From Stenopsyche tienmushanensis (Eukaryota > Arthropoda > Insecta > Trichoptera > Stenopsychidae), in assembly GCA_008973525.1 (NCBI GenBank), contig WACJ01000405.1, positions 1,674,001-1,738,000 of the forward strand: a stretch of 64,000 nt of DNA, read 5' to 3'. The notes under the pieces are model-generated. The model saw nothing but the letters and a program-made list of their open reading frames with translations. It made no database searches and was not told the origin of the DNA. Both the position numbers and the translations under genes were made by a program. Position 1 is the stretch's first letter, and the number at the start of each line of letters is the position of its first letter. Shown one piece after another: positions 1-10,439 of the stretch.

Positions 1-468
1 TACAAATATTAAATACATTATAGCTTAAAGTCGATATTAAAGCGTTTCCAAACTTATTGTAAATAGTGTAGATCCGTTTGCCATGACACAGTGGCGTGAT
101 AAAAATGAGGCTTGTGATAAAATGAATTTATATTGGGCATTGTCTGTCGAATCTGTGTACTGATGATCGATAAGATAAAATTAGAAATATAGAGGGTACT
201 TTCATGGTAAATCGCTCTATATTGATCATTTGGGTCATGGAACAAATTGATAAATGAATGGCTCGTTCATCATGTGTATTATATTCGATGTTTAATACCA
301 ATAATAATTATTTGTATGAAAACATTGCAAATTATTTATTTCTTGATGTGGATTTCAGTCAGATTCAATAGTGACGCTCTAATTTGTTTGATTATAGTGG
401 CCATGTTAATAAAGAAACATCTGTAAAATGTATTGTGAATTATGGAATTTAAACGTAAAATTTAAACA
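1..468. other. no gene recognised
   Basis: AT-rich sequence with only short open frames on either strand that show no family motif. I see no repeat shared with the rest of the window here. Confidence 0.5.
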
Positions 469-483
469 CCCCCCCCCCCCCCC
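469..483 (+). repeat. poly-C run
   Basis: An uninterrupted run of 15 C immediately before repeat family REP-1. Homopolymer length may be inexact in an assembly. Confidence 0.9.
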
Positions 484-690
484 ACGAACAGTCTTCTTCG
501 GGCAACTTCGTTTTGTAATGAGAGTTCGTTATCGTTCTGTATATATGTTTAGGTATGCGATCATTCGCTCGTATGTCATATCAGCGGTCCGAAAATCGGA
601 CTGTTTGGACACATAGACTTTGTGGCCACTCCATCTTCTATTTTTGCGACATTTTCTATTATCTATACGACCACAGAAGCTCCCTCAAAG
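484..690 (+). repeat. REP-1 interspersed repeat, copy 1
   Basis: Unclassified dispersed repeat. Its hallmark is a block reading roughly GGTCCGAAAATCGGAC, then a stretch like CACATAGACTTTGTGGCCACT, then a TTTTTGC-ACATTTTC tail. Related blocks lie near 18990-19200, 21275-21365, 24825-24955 (minus), 28935-29110 and 59595-59690 (minus). The plus-strand frames here are degenerate and I name no protein. One copy (59595-59690) lies between two pieces of mariner transposase, so the family may be a non-autonomous element or part of a transposon. Confidence 0.6.
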
Positions 691-869
691 GCTTAATTAC
701 AAAGGATGGTACATACTTACTAATTTACGCTGCTATTTTATGTTTATGTTTTAAGTTACAAAATCTAGCTAGTTTCTTTCCCGTGACCATAGTGACCATT
801 CGAAGTTGAGAATGAGCGTGTCCTTGCGGACATGGATTTTAAATTCTGATTATGCACCTTGTTGTGCAC

Positions 870-1250
870 TTTTGTTAAGCGAGCTGGCATGGTTCCGGAT
901 AGCGGGACCAATAAACAGCTCGGGTCAGTGGAGGGTCCCCATATTCCTTTAACTTGAACATCGCCAAACACTCCGTTGAAACATCACGACGCTGTTTTTG
1001 TTCCATGGTGAGCAAACGCGGCACCCACCTTGCGCACAGCTTTCGCATGTCCAAATTTTCAGTCAATTTGGAATGTACAGCATTTTTAATAGGTCTACCA
1101 TGTTTGCTAGCTCGCGCACTTACAGTCGACGGTCATCCAATACCATTTTGTGGGATTTCTTCGCCATTTCTGGAGTGGTTACCTCATTTGGTCGAATACT
1201 GCGCTTCGTAGTTCGGCAATTCGTAAGGCCTCGTCTAACCTTTCCTTGAT
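870..1250 (-). pseudogene. mariner transposase fragment
   Basis: On the minus strand the frames give TENLDMRKLCARWVPRLLT followed by MEQKQRR and ECLAMF. This is the conserved stretch after the second helix-turn-helix of mauritiana-type mariner transposases. Upstream pieces (KMVLDDRRL, VRELA) are recoverable only by changing frame, so the fragment carries several frameshifts and stops. No inverted repeats are visible. It is closely related to the copies at 16205-16680, 23750-23935 and 62660-63060. Confidence 0.85.
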
Positions 1251-1438
1251 CTTGATAGATACGAGGTTCAGATTTTTTCAAAATTTCATATGGTGTACCA
1301 AATACATATTATGATTGCGCGCGAGTGTTTTTTACTTAGTATTTTTTTAAAAACAACCATCGCCATCTATACGCTAGGTCGGATAATTTTGGGATTTTCT
1401 TCGTATACTATTTTAAAATACACATTATAATAATCTAA

Positions 1439-1808
1439 TCTAATATATAAAAATGAATTGGGTTTTGTTCGTTCGAAATGCACTGTCATACCGTTCATTG
1501 GATTACGATAAAACTTCGTCCACTTACTGCTAAGGATTTCGCGAGTAACATAGGTATAGTCTAATATATATAAAAAAATATGTTTGTTTGTCCGTATTTA
1601 ATACGCTGCCATACCGTTTATTCGATTGCAATAAAACTTTGTCAATTTATTATTTGCACTCTCTTAAATAATATAGGTATAGTACAATTAACGTACAGTA
1701 GATCTTATGTATAAAAATCAATGTTTGTTCATATTTATAATAAAACCAACAAACGATATTTTTAGAATTATTACTTCTGTGGTGGCAACGCGCTGGGTAT
1801 CGGCAAGT
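1439..1808 (+). mobile_element. Helitron-like short element with internal repeats, copy 1
   Basis: A 370-bp unit starting TCTAATATATAAAAATG and ending GCGCTGGGTATCGGCAAGT. It is nearly matched end to end by 54362-54740. Inside are two full units of about 121-123 bp plus a diverged third; each full unit carries ATACCGTT(C/T)AT(T/C)GGATT-like and ATAAAACTT motifs and ends in ACATAGGTATAG-like sequence. A TC start and a GC-rich 3' end resemble arthropod Helitron termini, but the canonical CTRR end is not exact. No coding capacity. Helitron assignment is inference. Confidence 0.5.
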
Positions 1809-2012
1809 ATTTAATATATTGAATTTATAAAATATTACTTAACTTAAAAAATTAACTTAAATAATTTAAAAGAGGGCGCAAGTTAGATACTTGCCACGAG
1901 CGCTTCATACTCTTGTTACGGCTCTGAATGACAGTTATCGAAAATTGGACCTCCTGAATACGTGCCACCAAGCAAAGCCACGGTGGACATTTGAACGACG
2001 TTATATTGCATA
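1809..2012 (+). pseudogene. IS630/Tc1-type transposase C-terminus, repeat-associated
   Basis: The frames near 1925-2010 read IENWTS, then ATKQSHGGHLNDVILHT (one stop inside). This matches the C-terminal box of IS630/Tc1-like transposases, whose family usually ends in an arginine-rich RGGHL-D-V-F-HT motif. The preceding 1809-1900 stretch, with a TTAGATACTTGC core, is shared with 29095-29190. A second C-terminus of the same family is at 53035-53170. Non-functional. Confidence 0.6.
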
Positions 2013-2017
2013 CTTGA

Positions 2018-2209
2018 ATGAAGAAGCTCGTTCATTCAAAAGAAGCCATTGAAGCAATCGTATCTCAGTATTTAGTCCAAGTATGCCGTTACAAAGGCAA
2101 GGATGCTTGGGATTGTGTCGCCAGGGTTAAATATGAAATTGTTCACGATCCGACTATGAACGAACTATGTTTAACGTTTGAAAAAGATGACATTAATATA
2201 TATATATAG
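2018..2209 (+). CDS. coding-like ORF of unknown function
   Basis: An open frame of 63 codons beginning at an ATG that may belong to the transposase C-terminus just upstream. The residues are well mixed and polar (for example KGKDAWDCVARVKYEIVHD), unlike the AT-run translations around it. The frame ends at a TATATATATAG run. Another open stretch follows in a different frame at 2255-2533, rich in Ala and Leu. I do not recognise a family. It may be a degraded exon or transposon coding remnant. Confidence 0.3.
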   Translation: MKKLVHSKEAIEAIVSQYLVQVCRYKGKDAWDCVARVKYEIVHDPTMNELCLTFEKDDINIYI

Positions 2210-2735
2210 AGGCATTGCATTGTCGCCATCGGAGCCCAAGCAATATATCAATTAGTGGGGCACGCGCTTAATTCTGGTGATGCATTCTTGGCGCTGCAGT
2301 TGGCCTTTGAAGTCGCGCCTGGCGCCGCTAGTTGGCGCCGCGACGCCCTCGCACTTATAACCGGACGACTCACCCTCATCCCGTACTTCCCTTATCCGAC
2401 ACATCGTTATCCGGAAAACCCATTATGTCTCGGACTCGGACAATCGCCGCCTGTGCTCCATGTTAATTCGTCTTGTAAACATGTGAGCACTTCAAGGCGG
2501 AACGCATTTAAATGCACTCAACTATGTGTATAATTAATAACAACTTTTTTGCCTTTTATAAATAAAGCATGTAAAAACGTTTTACATAATGACTAGGTCC
2601 ATTACGTGGGGCGTCTCGAGTAAAAACGAGCTGTGAGCCAGATAAATGATAATACTATCAAAATGCATCCATCCATCACTATCGAGAAGTATGATAATTC
2701 ATATGTAAAAATAACAAAATTGTGCTCAATTATTA
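2210..2735. other. no assigned gene; possible degraded exon and AATAAA
   Basis: An open frame at 2255-2533 has locally high GC and ends in AT-rich sequence. An AATAAA occurs near 2559-2566, which could be a chance polyadenylation-like signal. No recognised motif. Confidence 0.3.
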
Positions 2736-2739
2736 CATT

Positions 2740-2890
2740 GTTACACATGAAGATTCGGAATTTCGGTATAAGATTTTTGCAAGTTTGAATATTTGAAATT
2801 GACAAATATAGTGTAGTTTTAAATTTATTTTTAAAGGTGGAGTCATTGTTGCTATTTTCATTGTTTTTTGATAGCGTCGACAAAATTTGA
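2740..2890 (+). repeat. dispersed repeat REP-4, copy 1
   Basis: Contains TTACACATGAAGATTCGG and a diverged continuation that recurs at 28570-28755 in the same orientation, down to a TTTTTGATAG-like end. No coding capacity seen. Confidence 0.6.
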
Positions 2891-2929
2891 CAAAATTGAG
2901 GCACAACTCAGTGATAGCAGGTAAAAATA

Positions 2930-3793
2930 TTAGGCTGAGTCATAAATAGTTGCCGACGAAAAGAAGTCGTTATAATTATTCGGTTTTACCTTTGATGAAT
3001 CATCCGCATTGGTGATTATAGGATATCAATAGATAGATATGAGTCCTATCAGTCTTTAGGCAACAGTTAACCGTGTCACATCTTATATTAAAGTGTTTTT
3101 TTAGCCATAAAATGGAAAAACGAAAAGTGCATTTTCGTAATATAATGCTTTGGGAGTTTAAACAAGGCAACAGTGGTACGGCTACGGCTAAAAAAATATG
3201 CGATGTATATGAAAGACCAGTGAGTGAACGGACAGTAAGAAATTGGTGTTTAAAATTTCCCTCGGGAGATAAGACCCTGAAATATGAGCCAAGGGTGGGT
3301 CGCCCTATCGACTTTGATGAGGACATTTTAAAGTTGTTAAACAATCAACCATTTACTGGCACATGAAAACATTGGGGAAGGTTAGCGAATTGGATGTAAA
3401 ATCGCATGTCTATTGCCCAGGTTTCTTCTTACGGCAAAGAATTGACCCATTTTTAAACAGAATTGGAGACGAAAAATGGGTAACGTACGATAATGTCATA
3501 CAAAAGACAGTTCTCAACAAAAAACCTCATACTGTTATCCGATAATGCAAAACCTCATACAGCAAAGTTGACGCAGTAAAAAAATCTGGATCTTGGGTGG
3601 TCTATCTTACCATATCCCGCATCTAAACCTGCTAAATTTTATTAAAAGGACATTAATAAGTTACCAGTATAATGGAAGAAAGTTATCGCTAATAATGGTG
3701 AATATATAATAGAGTAATATTGCTTAATTATTTTGTTAAAGCTTAATAAATGTTCGGCAAAAAAAATCGGCAATTATTTATGACTCATCCTAA
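2930..3793 (+). mobile_element. internally deleted mariner element with both TIRs
   Basis: The 5' end reads TTAGGCTGAGTCATAAATAG and the 3' end is the inverse complement of TTAGGATGAGTCATAAATAA, continuing into TTGCCGA on both sides. TA dinucleotides flank both ends (2928-2929 and 3794-3795), the target duplication expected of mariner. The total of 864 bp is below the roughly 1.3 kb usual for an intact mariner. It carries the pseudogene at 3112-3600. With both ends present it could in principle be moved in trans, but not by itself. Confidence 0.9.
3112..3600 (+). pseudogene. mariner transposase, deleted
   Basis: The start at 3112 gives MEKRKVHFRNIMLWEFKQG, the N-terminal helix-turn-helix, then AKKICDVYE, SERTVRNWCLKF and VGRPIDFDEDIL, which match the two DNA-binding helices and the linker of mariner transposase. 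A stop near 3364 ends the first frame. A second frame (3363-3545) resumes with GDEKW, the motif holding the first catalytic Asp, then a further frame gives DNAKPHTAKLTQ, the motif of the second. The region between and the third catalytic box (normally SPDLAPSD) are deleted or scrambled. Inactive. Confidence 0.85.
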
Positions 3794-3795
3794 TA

Positions 3796-3960
3796 TTAAT
3801 AGAACTTTTGGAGAAGGATTGATTTGTGAGAGAACAGCTCAAAAATGGTACAAAATTGAATCTCGACAATAAGTCTTTCTAGGAACACCAAAACAGTCGT
3901 CAGAGATAAAGATTTAAAAAGTAATAACGCGCTACCTATAAATTCGGCAGTTTCATATGT
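3796..3960 (+). pseudogene. possible second mariner N-terminal scrap
   Basis: Directly after the 3' TIR of the preceding element a frame reads FGEGLICERTAQKWYK, similar to the second helix region of mariner transposases. Only about 20 residues support it and the frame then breaks. Confidence 0.35.
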
Positions 3961-4730
3961 TACGCCCTAATATATTTCGCATAAAATTGAAAAATCATAA
4001 TTTTAGACAGGCATAATGTTAGTCTGAAGTCACTTCGTCGCCCTGATGATAATTTATTCGTCTCCAAATTCTGATTTAGTTCTCTTAATTCTTTATAAAT
4101 CCGTGTATACTTCATAGAGTCTCAATTCATTTTCAAATTTATGAGCTCAGTCAACATTGGGATCGCTTGCCAAAAAATATCTGTTGATAGTCCTTCTACT
4201 TTGGCCTTTCATTTTGACATAATTGCCAGGTTACATATTTTTTAAAGAAATAATCGCGAGAATGTCAATATTTCGTGCAAAAACATCGCGTTAAAAAAAG
4301 CATCGATTGTATATCGTTATCGTATTATTTTTTACAAAGGTCGATTCACGCTATAGGTTCATTTTTGCAATAGAATCTACAAAGAGCAAGACTTTCAGAA
4401 TTACAAAATTAAAATTAATTGATTTACTATTGACGTTTTTCCTCTTAAAAAGGAACAGAATCATTGATTAAAAGTGCAGTGAGTTATTTATTTAAACAAG
4501 ATAGTAAATTCCATATATATCCTGCTTTGATATGTGCGCATAAAACGTGAACTTATGATTTGTTTATCTTATCAAAATCTTATAACCATTGATGGATATA
4601 AATCTAAATTTATGTGAAGTTCTACGAGTGTGTAAATATTTGAAAAAAACCGCGACGTTTGTTAGTACTTCAACTGAAAAAGGCGTAAGAAAGGAGTTGA
4701 TGTCTATTATATTGCCCAATATTGTATGAA
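3960..4730. other. no gene recognised
   Basis: AT-rich, no open frame with a recognisable motif, no repeat matched elsewhere in the window. Confidence 0.5.
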
Positions 4731-4732
4731 AA

Positions 4733-4791
4733 ATCGTAGCCGAACCGATATAAATGTTTGGAATTGGAAAACATAACGGTTCAAAACCCTG
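4733..4791 (+). repeat. REP-3 hAT-like terminal repeat, copy 1
   Basis: Ends in ATAACGGTTCAAAACCCTG. The inverse complement starts CAGGGTTTTGAACCGTTAT, which fits a hAT-type inverted repeat. Related ends occur at 12017-12070, 24150-24240 and, in the opposite sense, at 44795-44905. No transposase is attached. Confidence 0.5.
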
Positions 4792-4899
4792 CTAAAAATA
4801 CAAAATAAGCATAACAGTAGACATGAAACGGATAGTGAGTCGTAAACCTTGTCTGAAAGAAGACGCCTTTTCTCTACTGTCCTAGAGCTGGTCTTGGCT

Positions 4900-5520
4900 A
4901 TGATTGATGACAAAAAATATGGCTCAGGGTCTGTGTCGCAGGACAGTAACTGAAGCGTGGATCGCGGGGACGGGGAGAGGAAGGATGCGCGCGCAATGCG
5001 GCGGCGGAGCTCCGCTCACGGGAGAGAGGGCGACAACCCGAGATCGGACAGACTGTTGGACACGCAGACCTAGTGGCTAGTCCCCGCGCATACGGCGCAT
5101 TCAAAAAGTTTTGCGATAGTTTCGGCACCAAATGTGCGGAAGGAGGATTCTACGGAGAATAATTCCGTAGTCTACTTCCTCAATTGTTATTAAATGTAGA
5201 ATCTTATAGACGACTATCTGGCATCTGGACTAAATAATAGACTTTCCTGAACTGGCAGTGAGTTGTCCAAACCCCTCTTATACCCTGCAAATACTTGCAG
5301 CAGCCACGGTGGAGCAGGAGAACGTTCCCAGCAACACCCGCTGATTCATTGACTTCTAAGCCTGGTGCGTACGTTTATTACTGTAAGCGTGTGTCTGCGA
5401 TGACTGGTGTAAACTGGTCAGCAGTACGGGCATAGAGGTACGTGGTGGGACAAAAAAAGACAGTGTCATACTAGTATTCGGATTCTTCAAGATATAGTTC
5501 ATGTCCCGCACTGCCATGCG
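4900..5520. other. GC-rich stretch without recognised gene
   Basis: A locally GC-rich block (about 4940-5100) includes a weak REP-1-like string GGACACGCAGACCTAGTGGC. Short open frames on both strands here look compositional. No family motif found. Confidence 0.4.
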
Positions 5521-5524
5521 GTTT

Positions 5525-5820
5525 TTTTTGAGTGGCTCCGGACTAACCACACAGAGTGTCTTCCATCAGTCTTTCTATCTCCGAGAGCACTACGCATAGA
5601 GTTTCCAGCTTCTCCACCCTTTTCACTCCACATCGTCCAGAAGAGGCGAGGCTCCACTTCCACTACTGTGTTGGTTTTGGTAACTCGTAGAGGAGACCAG
5701 ACGTTCATTCTCCCCTGTGTGCATTAGAATGTTGAAGATAAGGTGTCGCCTTTTATACAGAATTTTTCCTGCTCCTTTTGTAATCGGCAGTTCTACATTC
5801 CAATTTACAGATGCTTAACA
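5525..5820 (+). repeat. REP-2 composite repeat, copy 1
   Basis: Shares two blocks with 48670-49215 and 63155-63655: one around CTCCGGACTAACCACACAG followed by AGAAGAGGCGAGG, and one around GTGTCGCCTTTT followed by a CTCCTTTTGTAATCGGC stretch. A rearranged copy lies at 10440-11260. Family unknown; probably an untranslated or non-autonomous part of a retroelement. Confidence 0.6.
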
Positions 5821-5869
5821 CAGTTTTTGATGCCCAGTAGCTTTTTATAAGCAACTGAGAAGGCTCTAA

Positions 5870-6123
5870 TCTACATCGTTTCCTCTGGGGTTAATGGGTG
5901 GGCACCAGTTTTTGCTTCCTTCGCGATGCCTTACTGTCTGTCTTCGACGTTCCACCGGGACCGATAAGGAGTAAACCGGCAACCGACTAGGAATCCGTGA
6001 GAAGAAGGATATCTTCTCTCCCTACCGGTGACAATTGTGCGGCTGGACCGCAACCCGTTGAAGGTAGTGTGTGAGTTTAATCAAATCCTCTACCAACTCA
6101 AGCTACATTGGTGTCAGAAGTGG
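5870..6123 (+). mobile_element. LTR 3' end with tRNA-Leu primer-binding site
   Basis: A terminus ending CTACA is followed after one base by TGGTGTCAGAAGTGG at 6109-6123, which is complementary to the 3' end of a Leu tRNA (…CCACTTCTGACACCA). This is the primer-binding site of Gypsy-type LTR retrotransposons of the mdg3/micropia kind. The LTR body differs from the family at 11330-11618. The 5' edge is not clear and no gag or pol follows. Confidence 0.55.
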
Positions 6124-6129
6124 CGGTTT

Positions 6130-7365
6130 GGACGGTTTTTCAGACTTCCACTTCTGACTTGTTTTAATCCTTCTGTTTAAATGTATGTTAAAGCAATAAA
6201 AAAGTCGATGAAGCAGTATTTAAAATGTTTTTAAGCTTCTGTTTGAAACTTCTGATGTTCTTTATAAATTAAATAATTTTATATAGGTTGAATATAATTT
6301 ATGTTATAGGTATGTAAGTTATTCAAAATATTTATTTTAATAATCTTCCCCGATTACAAGTATGTTTTTCAAATATTGCTTATTTATTGAACATGTTTGT
6401 TGATATTAGATTGACGATCTAAAACACGCTATGGAGATATAAGATTGCGAAAAATAGCAAATGCAAGGGCAAATCGGCATTTTCGATACACGTAAATAAA
6501 TAAACATAGCTTGGACGAATATATTTAGGGCGAACTTTGATTGGTGTATTTTTGCCATGGATCCATTCGAAGTTGGACATTATATAAAGCTCGTTGCGAT
6601 GATTTGTTGATTTGAATATCAAACCAAACACCGCACAGACGTTCGTTGTCATTAGATACGAATAAACTAAGACTATACAAGTGATTGTTAAGTGCATGCA
6701 ATAAAAAAGGTTGAAAGCCGCCGCCGCAAACGACCATAAAGTCGTGACGCAATAAAATCCGAGCAAATTCCCGTCGTAAACTTCGCAAGAGCCGAAGAGC
6801 AAAACCACCTACATTGCAGTTTATTATTGTTGTGCAGGCTTTGTTTATTCTCGACGGAAGAATCACTCCAGGAACTCGGATCAGCGCTATGAATCAGCCA
6901 ACTTTCCCGTTGTGGATCTTAATTAATTTGGGTCACATTACTCCCTTTTGGCAAATATCCATCTTGGCTGCGATGGCATTCTTTATCGCGAAACGTTCGA
7001 GGATGATCGGAATTCATCCGCAGATTCCTTTGTCGGGTCGGGCTGGCGTTCTGAAGGATCGTTATCTTGGCGTTTCATCGAATTCGTCGTACAGGACGTC
7101 TCATAAATTATTGGCGACCCTTGTTTCATGCCAGGGATTAAATTTGAAGAACCACGACAAAAATTCAGAGGGATGAACATTCCGAGTAATTTTTGAACCT
7201 ACAGCGACAAATCTTAATGTAACTGATTCATATCCTAAAAAGGGGAGTTGTTGTTCACCTTGCTAATATCTTACCAATAATATCAATACCGCATTCAAAT
7301 TCATTGAACGTCGTAAAATTCAGGATACAATAGGAGATGAGATAGAAATTGATTATTTCCCAAAT
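6130..7365. other. no gene recognised; overlapping uninformative ORFs
   Basis: Open frames exist on both strands (6419-6808 minus, 129 codons; 6814-7176 plus, 120 codons). The plus frame is fairly hydrophobic at its N-terminus, but neither shows a domain motif or promoter, and they are not supported by any repeat. I treat them as chance frames or highly diverged remnants. Confidence 0.4.
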
Positions 7366-7369
7366 TTGT

Positions 7370-7480
7370 TTTATCTATATATGTTTGTTTGCTGATTATA
7401 CATTCCCATACTATTCATCCGATTGCGATGAAACTTTGGTTAATTATTGGGCATATATCCAAGAAGGTTTTTAAATTAGT
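7370..7480 (+). repeat. Helitron-like unit, partial
   Basis: Contains ATATGTTTGTTTGCTGATTA and CATACTATTCATCCGATTGC, matching the internal unit of the elements at 1439-1808 and 54362-54740. Single diverged unit. Confidence 0.45.
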
Positions 7481-7539
7481 CTATGTATAGGATAGTGATG
7501 AGCGCCTTTAACGAGTAAATTAATTATTTTGCACGTCCC

Positions 7540-7625
7540 TAGACAAAGAAATCCAGTGGTGACAGATCTGAAGACCATTTGTGCCACGGAACAGAACACG
7601 TCCCCAGACAAAAAATATTCTATTT
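7540..7625 (-). pseudogene. transposase C-terminal box, tandem pair, decayed
   Basis: Two units with CGTCCC-AGACA-AAA and AATCCAGTGGTGACAG strings. They are the reverse complement of the duplicated SPDLTPLDF-type box described at 21490-21712 and 37873-38105. Too diverged to read as protein alone. Confidence 0.4.
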
Positions 7626-7639
7626 TCTATTTCGACAAC

Positions 7640-9420
7640 CCTGGTACTTAGGACATAGGGTTTATGTGTGAATTTTTTGTCGATCTAAGTGCAAAATATA
7701 GGGAGTTTATTTCGAGCATAGCACTGAATGACTAGAACAGAAGGATATCTATTAGGGGAAATTGATTGTTAAATCTGCAATATGCTGACGATAACATATT
7801 ATCAGAACTCAAATAAAATGACAAAAATAGCGAGCATCGTTGCATTGCTTGAGTATTATCAAGAATTTTATTTATCTCAGCTTACTCGTTGACCCTTATC
7901 GATCTAATCCGATGATCTTATTCTGGTCATACCCTATTCGGTTCCAATATGGATTAAAGATGATGACAAGCGATACTCGTTTTTGACGATCCAGGTCGAA
8001 GGCATCGCCTTACTGCACTCCCATGCACCAAGTCCGGCGACCACACGACTGTTATGCCAGCAAAAAAGTCATTTTTTGTGGTTATTTAAATATGCGGTGA
8101 TTAGAGGCACTCACTCATCCGGAAAGGCTGGCTATCCAATTACATAAGTCATGTGACGCTAATTGCAAATGACGATTTGCCGAAAGAATTCGGCTGTCGA
8201 AGAGACGGGCAGCACGCGTTTTGACAGATTGATTTGTTTGCATGGCCTAAATACAACCATTAAAACGCCGAATACATTGATTTAGTTATCAATGACTTGC
8301 CGAACGGCGTCTTAATGATCTCGCCAGATTCTGCCTTAATTGTCCATATACACATTCGGAATTAAGCCTCGAAACTGTCGACGTGTTGAGGCCATGATTG
8401 ATAACTGTTGATCGTCGATGGAATTGTCTTAAATGATCTGGATATCTCTGTGGTACTGAAGACTGTGGACAGAATGGAATCTTGTGCTTCTTAATCGTCG
8501 CCAATATTTTTTGGATGAAATGATATGAAGCGCCTCCGCGTTGCTAATGACTTCCCAGTGTGATATACGTGGTTGAATAAGGTAACAGTCAAGGACCGTC
8601 GCAGCGGCGAAGACAACGAGATAAAACAGCTTGAAAAATTGCATCCACAGCACATTCATTTTGTTCTTTCAAATGTGGAAATTGAATTTTTTTCTGCTTT
8701 TATTGCCGAGATAGTATGCAAATATTTTAAAATAAAGCTAAAAAATTAAAAAGTTTTTTTATACACCAATACTAAAGCAATTTCATGTTAGTTTGATGCT
8801 GTGTTATAGTGTTTTTTAAGATCATATCGTGGAGGCAACGGTCGTACAAAATAATGGACGACTAGGTCCTCGATTTTTTTTTAGCAATGCACTTGTCTGA
8901 TTGATTCTTTGAGATATTTTAAATTGTATTGAATGTTGACTAGAGATTAATGATGAAGAACTGATTTTATTGTTTGAATAATCCAATATCAAAGACTTCA
9001 ACGATAATAAGTACATATGTATATGCTTTTTATAGCATTCTCAGACGAGTCAATATTTAGCATTTCCTGAATTAAATTCTGCTCTGAGCGTCTTGGAATG
9101 CTTTACAATCACCGACAATACTAAATTGAAATTTCATGTATTCAATCATCATTGGATGATGTTTCCAGTTATTTGGCACTAAATGGTTGTTTATCTGCAA
9201 CTTTGTCCTTGAGAACGATCCAAAAAATATTTGTGAAGTTCAAGTCAAAACAGATCGAGTATTAATATAGAGGGTTTTTCTCTTCGACTTGTGTTATAAA
9301 GATTTGAGTCGATTTTTAGATTGTGAAAAAATATTCCATCGCAACAACAAATTGATCCAGATTTACCCTGATTTTTATAGATATAAAGCTGCCTATGAGT
9401 GATTAATTTGCACTGGCAAT
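7640..9420. other. no gene recognised
   Basis: About 1.8 kb with small open frames (for example 8289-8659 minus). A frame-by-frame look found no transposase, RT or host-domain motif and no repeats shared with the window. Confidence 0.45.
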
Positions 9421-9423
9421 AAT

Positions 9424-9512
9424 TTGACCCGTTGATGAGGAATCGCGTATATCTATGATAAGATCGTGCTGTAAAGGTACCCATACACGTCTAAATATTG
9501 TCGTGCTTCTAT
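9424..9512 (+). mobile_element. piggyBac-like MITE (PBL), left end, copy 1
   Basis: Reads TTGACCCGTTGATGAGGAATCGCG, the left terminus of the PBL family (consensus TTAA then CCCGTTGATGAGTAAT), with the first TTAA mutated. It continues with an AAAGGTACCCATACACGT stretch shared with 37240-37290 and 57710-57740. The right end is missing. Confidence 0.6.
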
Positions 9513-9514
9513 TT

Positions 9515-10380
9515 ATTAAAAAAAACATGTTGATTAATGTTTCTGGACAAAGAATGTAAGCTTTTGTTGGATAAAAAAACAGAAACAAAATAAAGTAATA
9601 AGCTCTTGAGACTTTCAACAGAAGGGTGGCATTTGGTAGGTTGTATACAATTCTAATTGTTTTGCATGATGATGCACAATTTTGAAGTCTGGAAATGATG
9701 ACGTTTTAAAAATGCGCCTAAACAAATAAACGCCTTGGTGGTCTCGTATTAACGGCTATCGATTAATTAATAAGCCGTTGGATAGCATTCCGTCGCAAAT
9801 TTAAAACTTTCGACCATTACCGTCGACACAAATTATCATTTGCATGAGCCGTGGCCGGATAATAAATCGAACAAAAACGAAATTACTTTCTTTTCGGCTC
9901 GTGCTTATAATTTCCGCCGACATGCATCATTCGTTCGACAGTTCGAGGTTATGGGACGAATTTGAACTGGATGACGTTTGGGGGCCATAAGATCACATAA
10001 ATCGAGCAGAGCAAAAAATACCAAAAACGTATGAAATCCGACCATGTTTATGCTCCCCTTTTGTAATTATTTTGGTGTAAATTTGTAAACTTTGAATCAT
10101 TGGGTTTCATTTTTTATTTTAACATTGGCCAAACTTCAATTTCAAATTTATTAATTGTATATTGTATAAATTCTTAAAAGGATATCAGAATTTAATTTTT
10201 GGGAATTTGGAATTTCATGTAATGTTAAGTGTGTATTAAAAACTTTCAATTATTGCAACAAGTCTAATCTCATGCTACTTTATAATATTTTGTAGCGTAA
10301 CAAATTTGGGATTGCCGCGAAAGCTTTTAATCTTCCGATTTTCTTCTAAAGAAAATACATTTTCATAAAAATTGACTAAA
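9515..10380. other. no gene recognised
   Basis: Mixed-complexity sequence, some GC-balanced around 9730-9990. No repeats or coding motifs seen; could include unique intergenic sequence. Confidence 0.4.
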
Positions 10381-10439
10381 CTCGGCTACCTACGCCACGG
10401 GACACCTTATGTGTGCCACCGAACGGATGATGATTCTCG

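Noticed and set aside
1439..1808. CRISPR-like array because of regular about 120-bp units
   Set aside because: Units are long and diverged, there are no short repeats with unique spacers, and the context is eukaryotic.
6419..7176. ORFs of 129 (minus) and 120 (plus) codons as genes
   Set aside because: No domain, no conserved motif and no supporting signals. Random open frames of this size are plausible in a 64-kb window.
8289..8659. Harbinger-type transposase on the minus strand
   Set aside because: A few Trp/Arg residues resemble the start of such nucleases, but no DDE motif or consistent frame follows.
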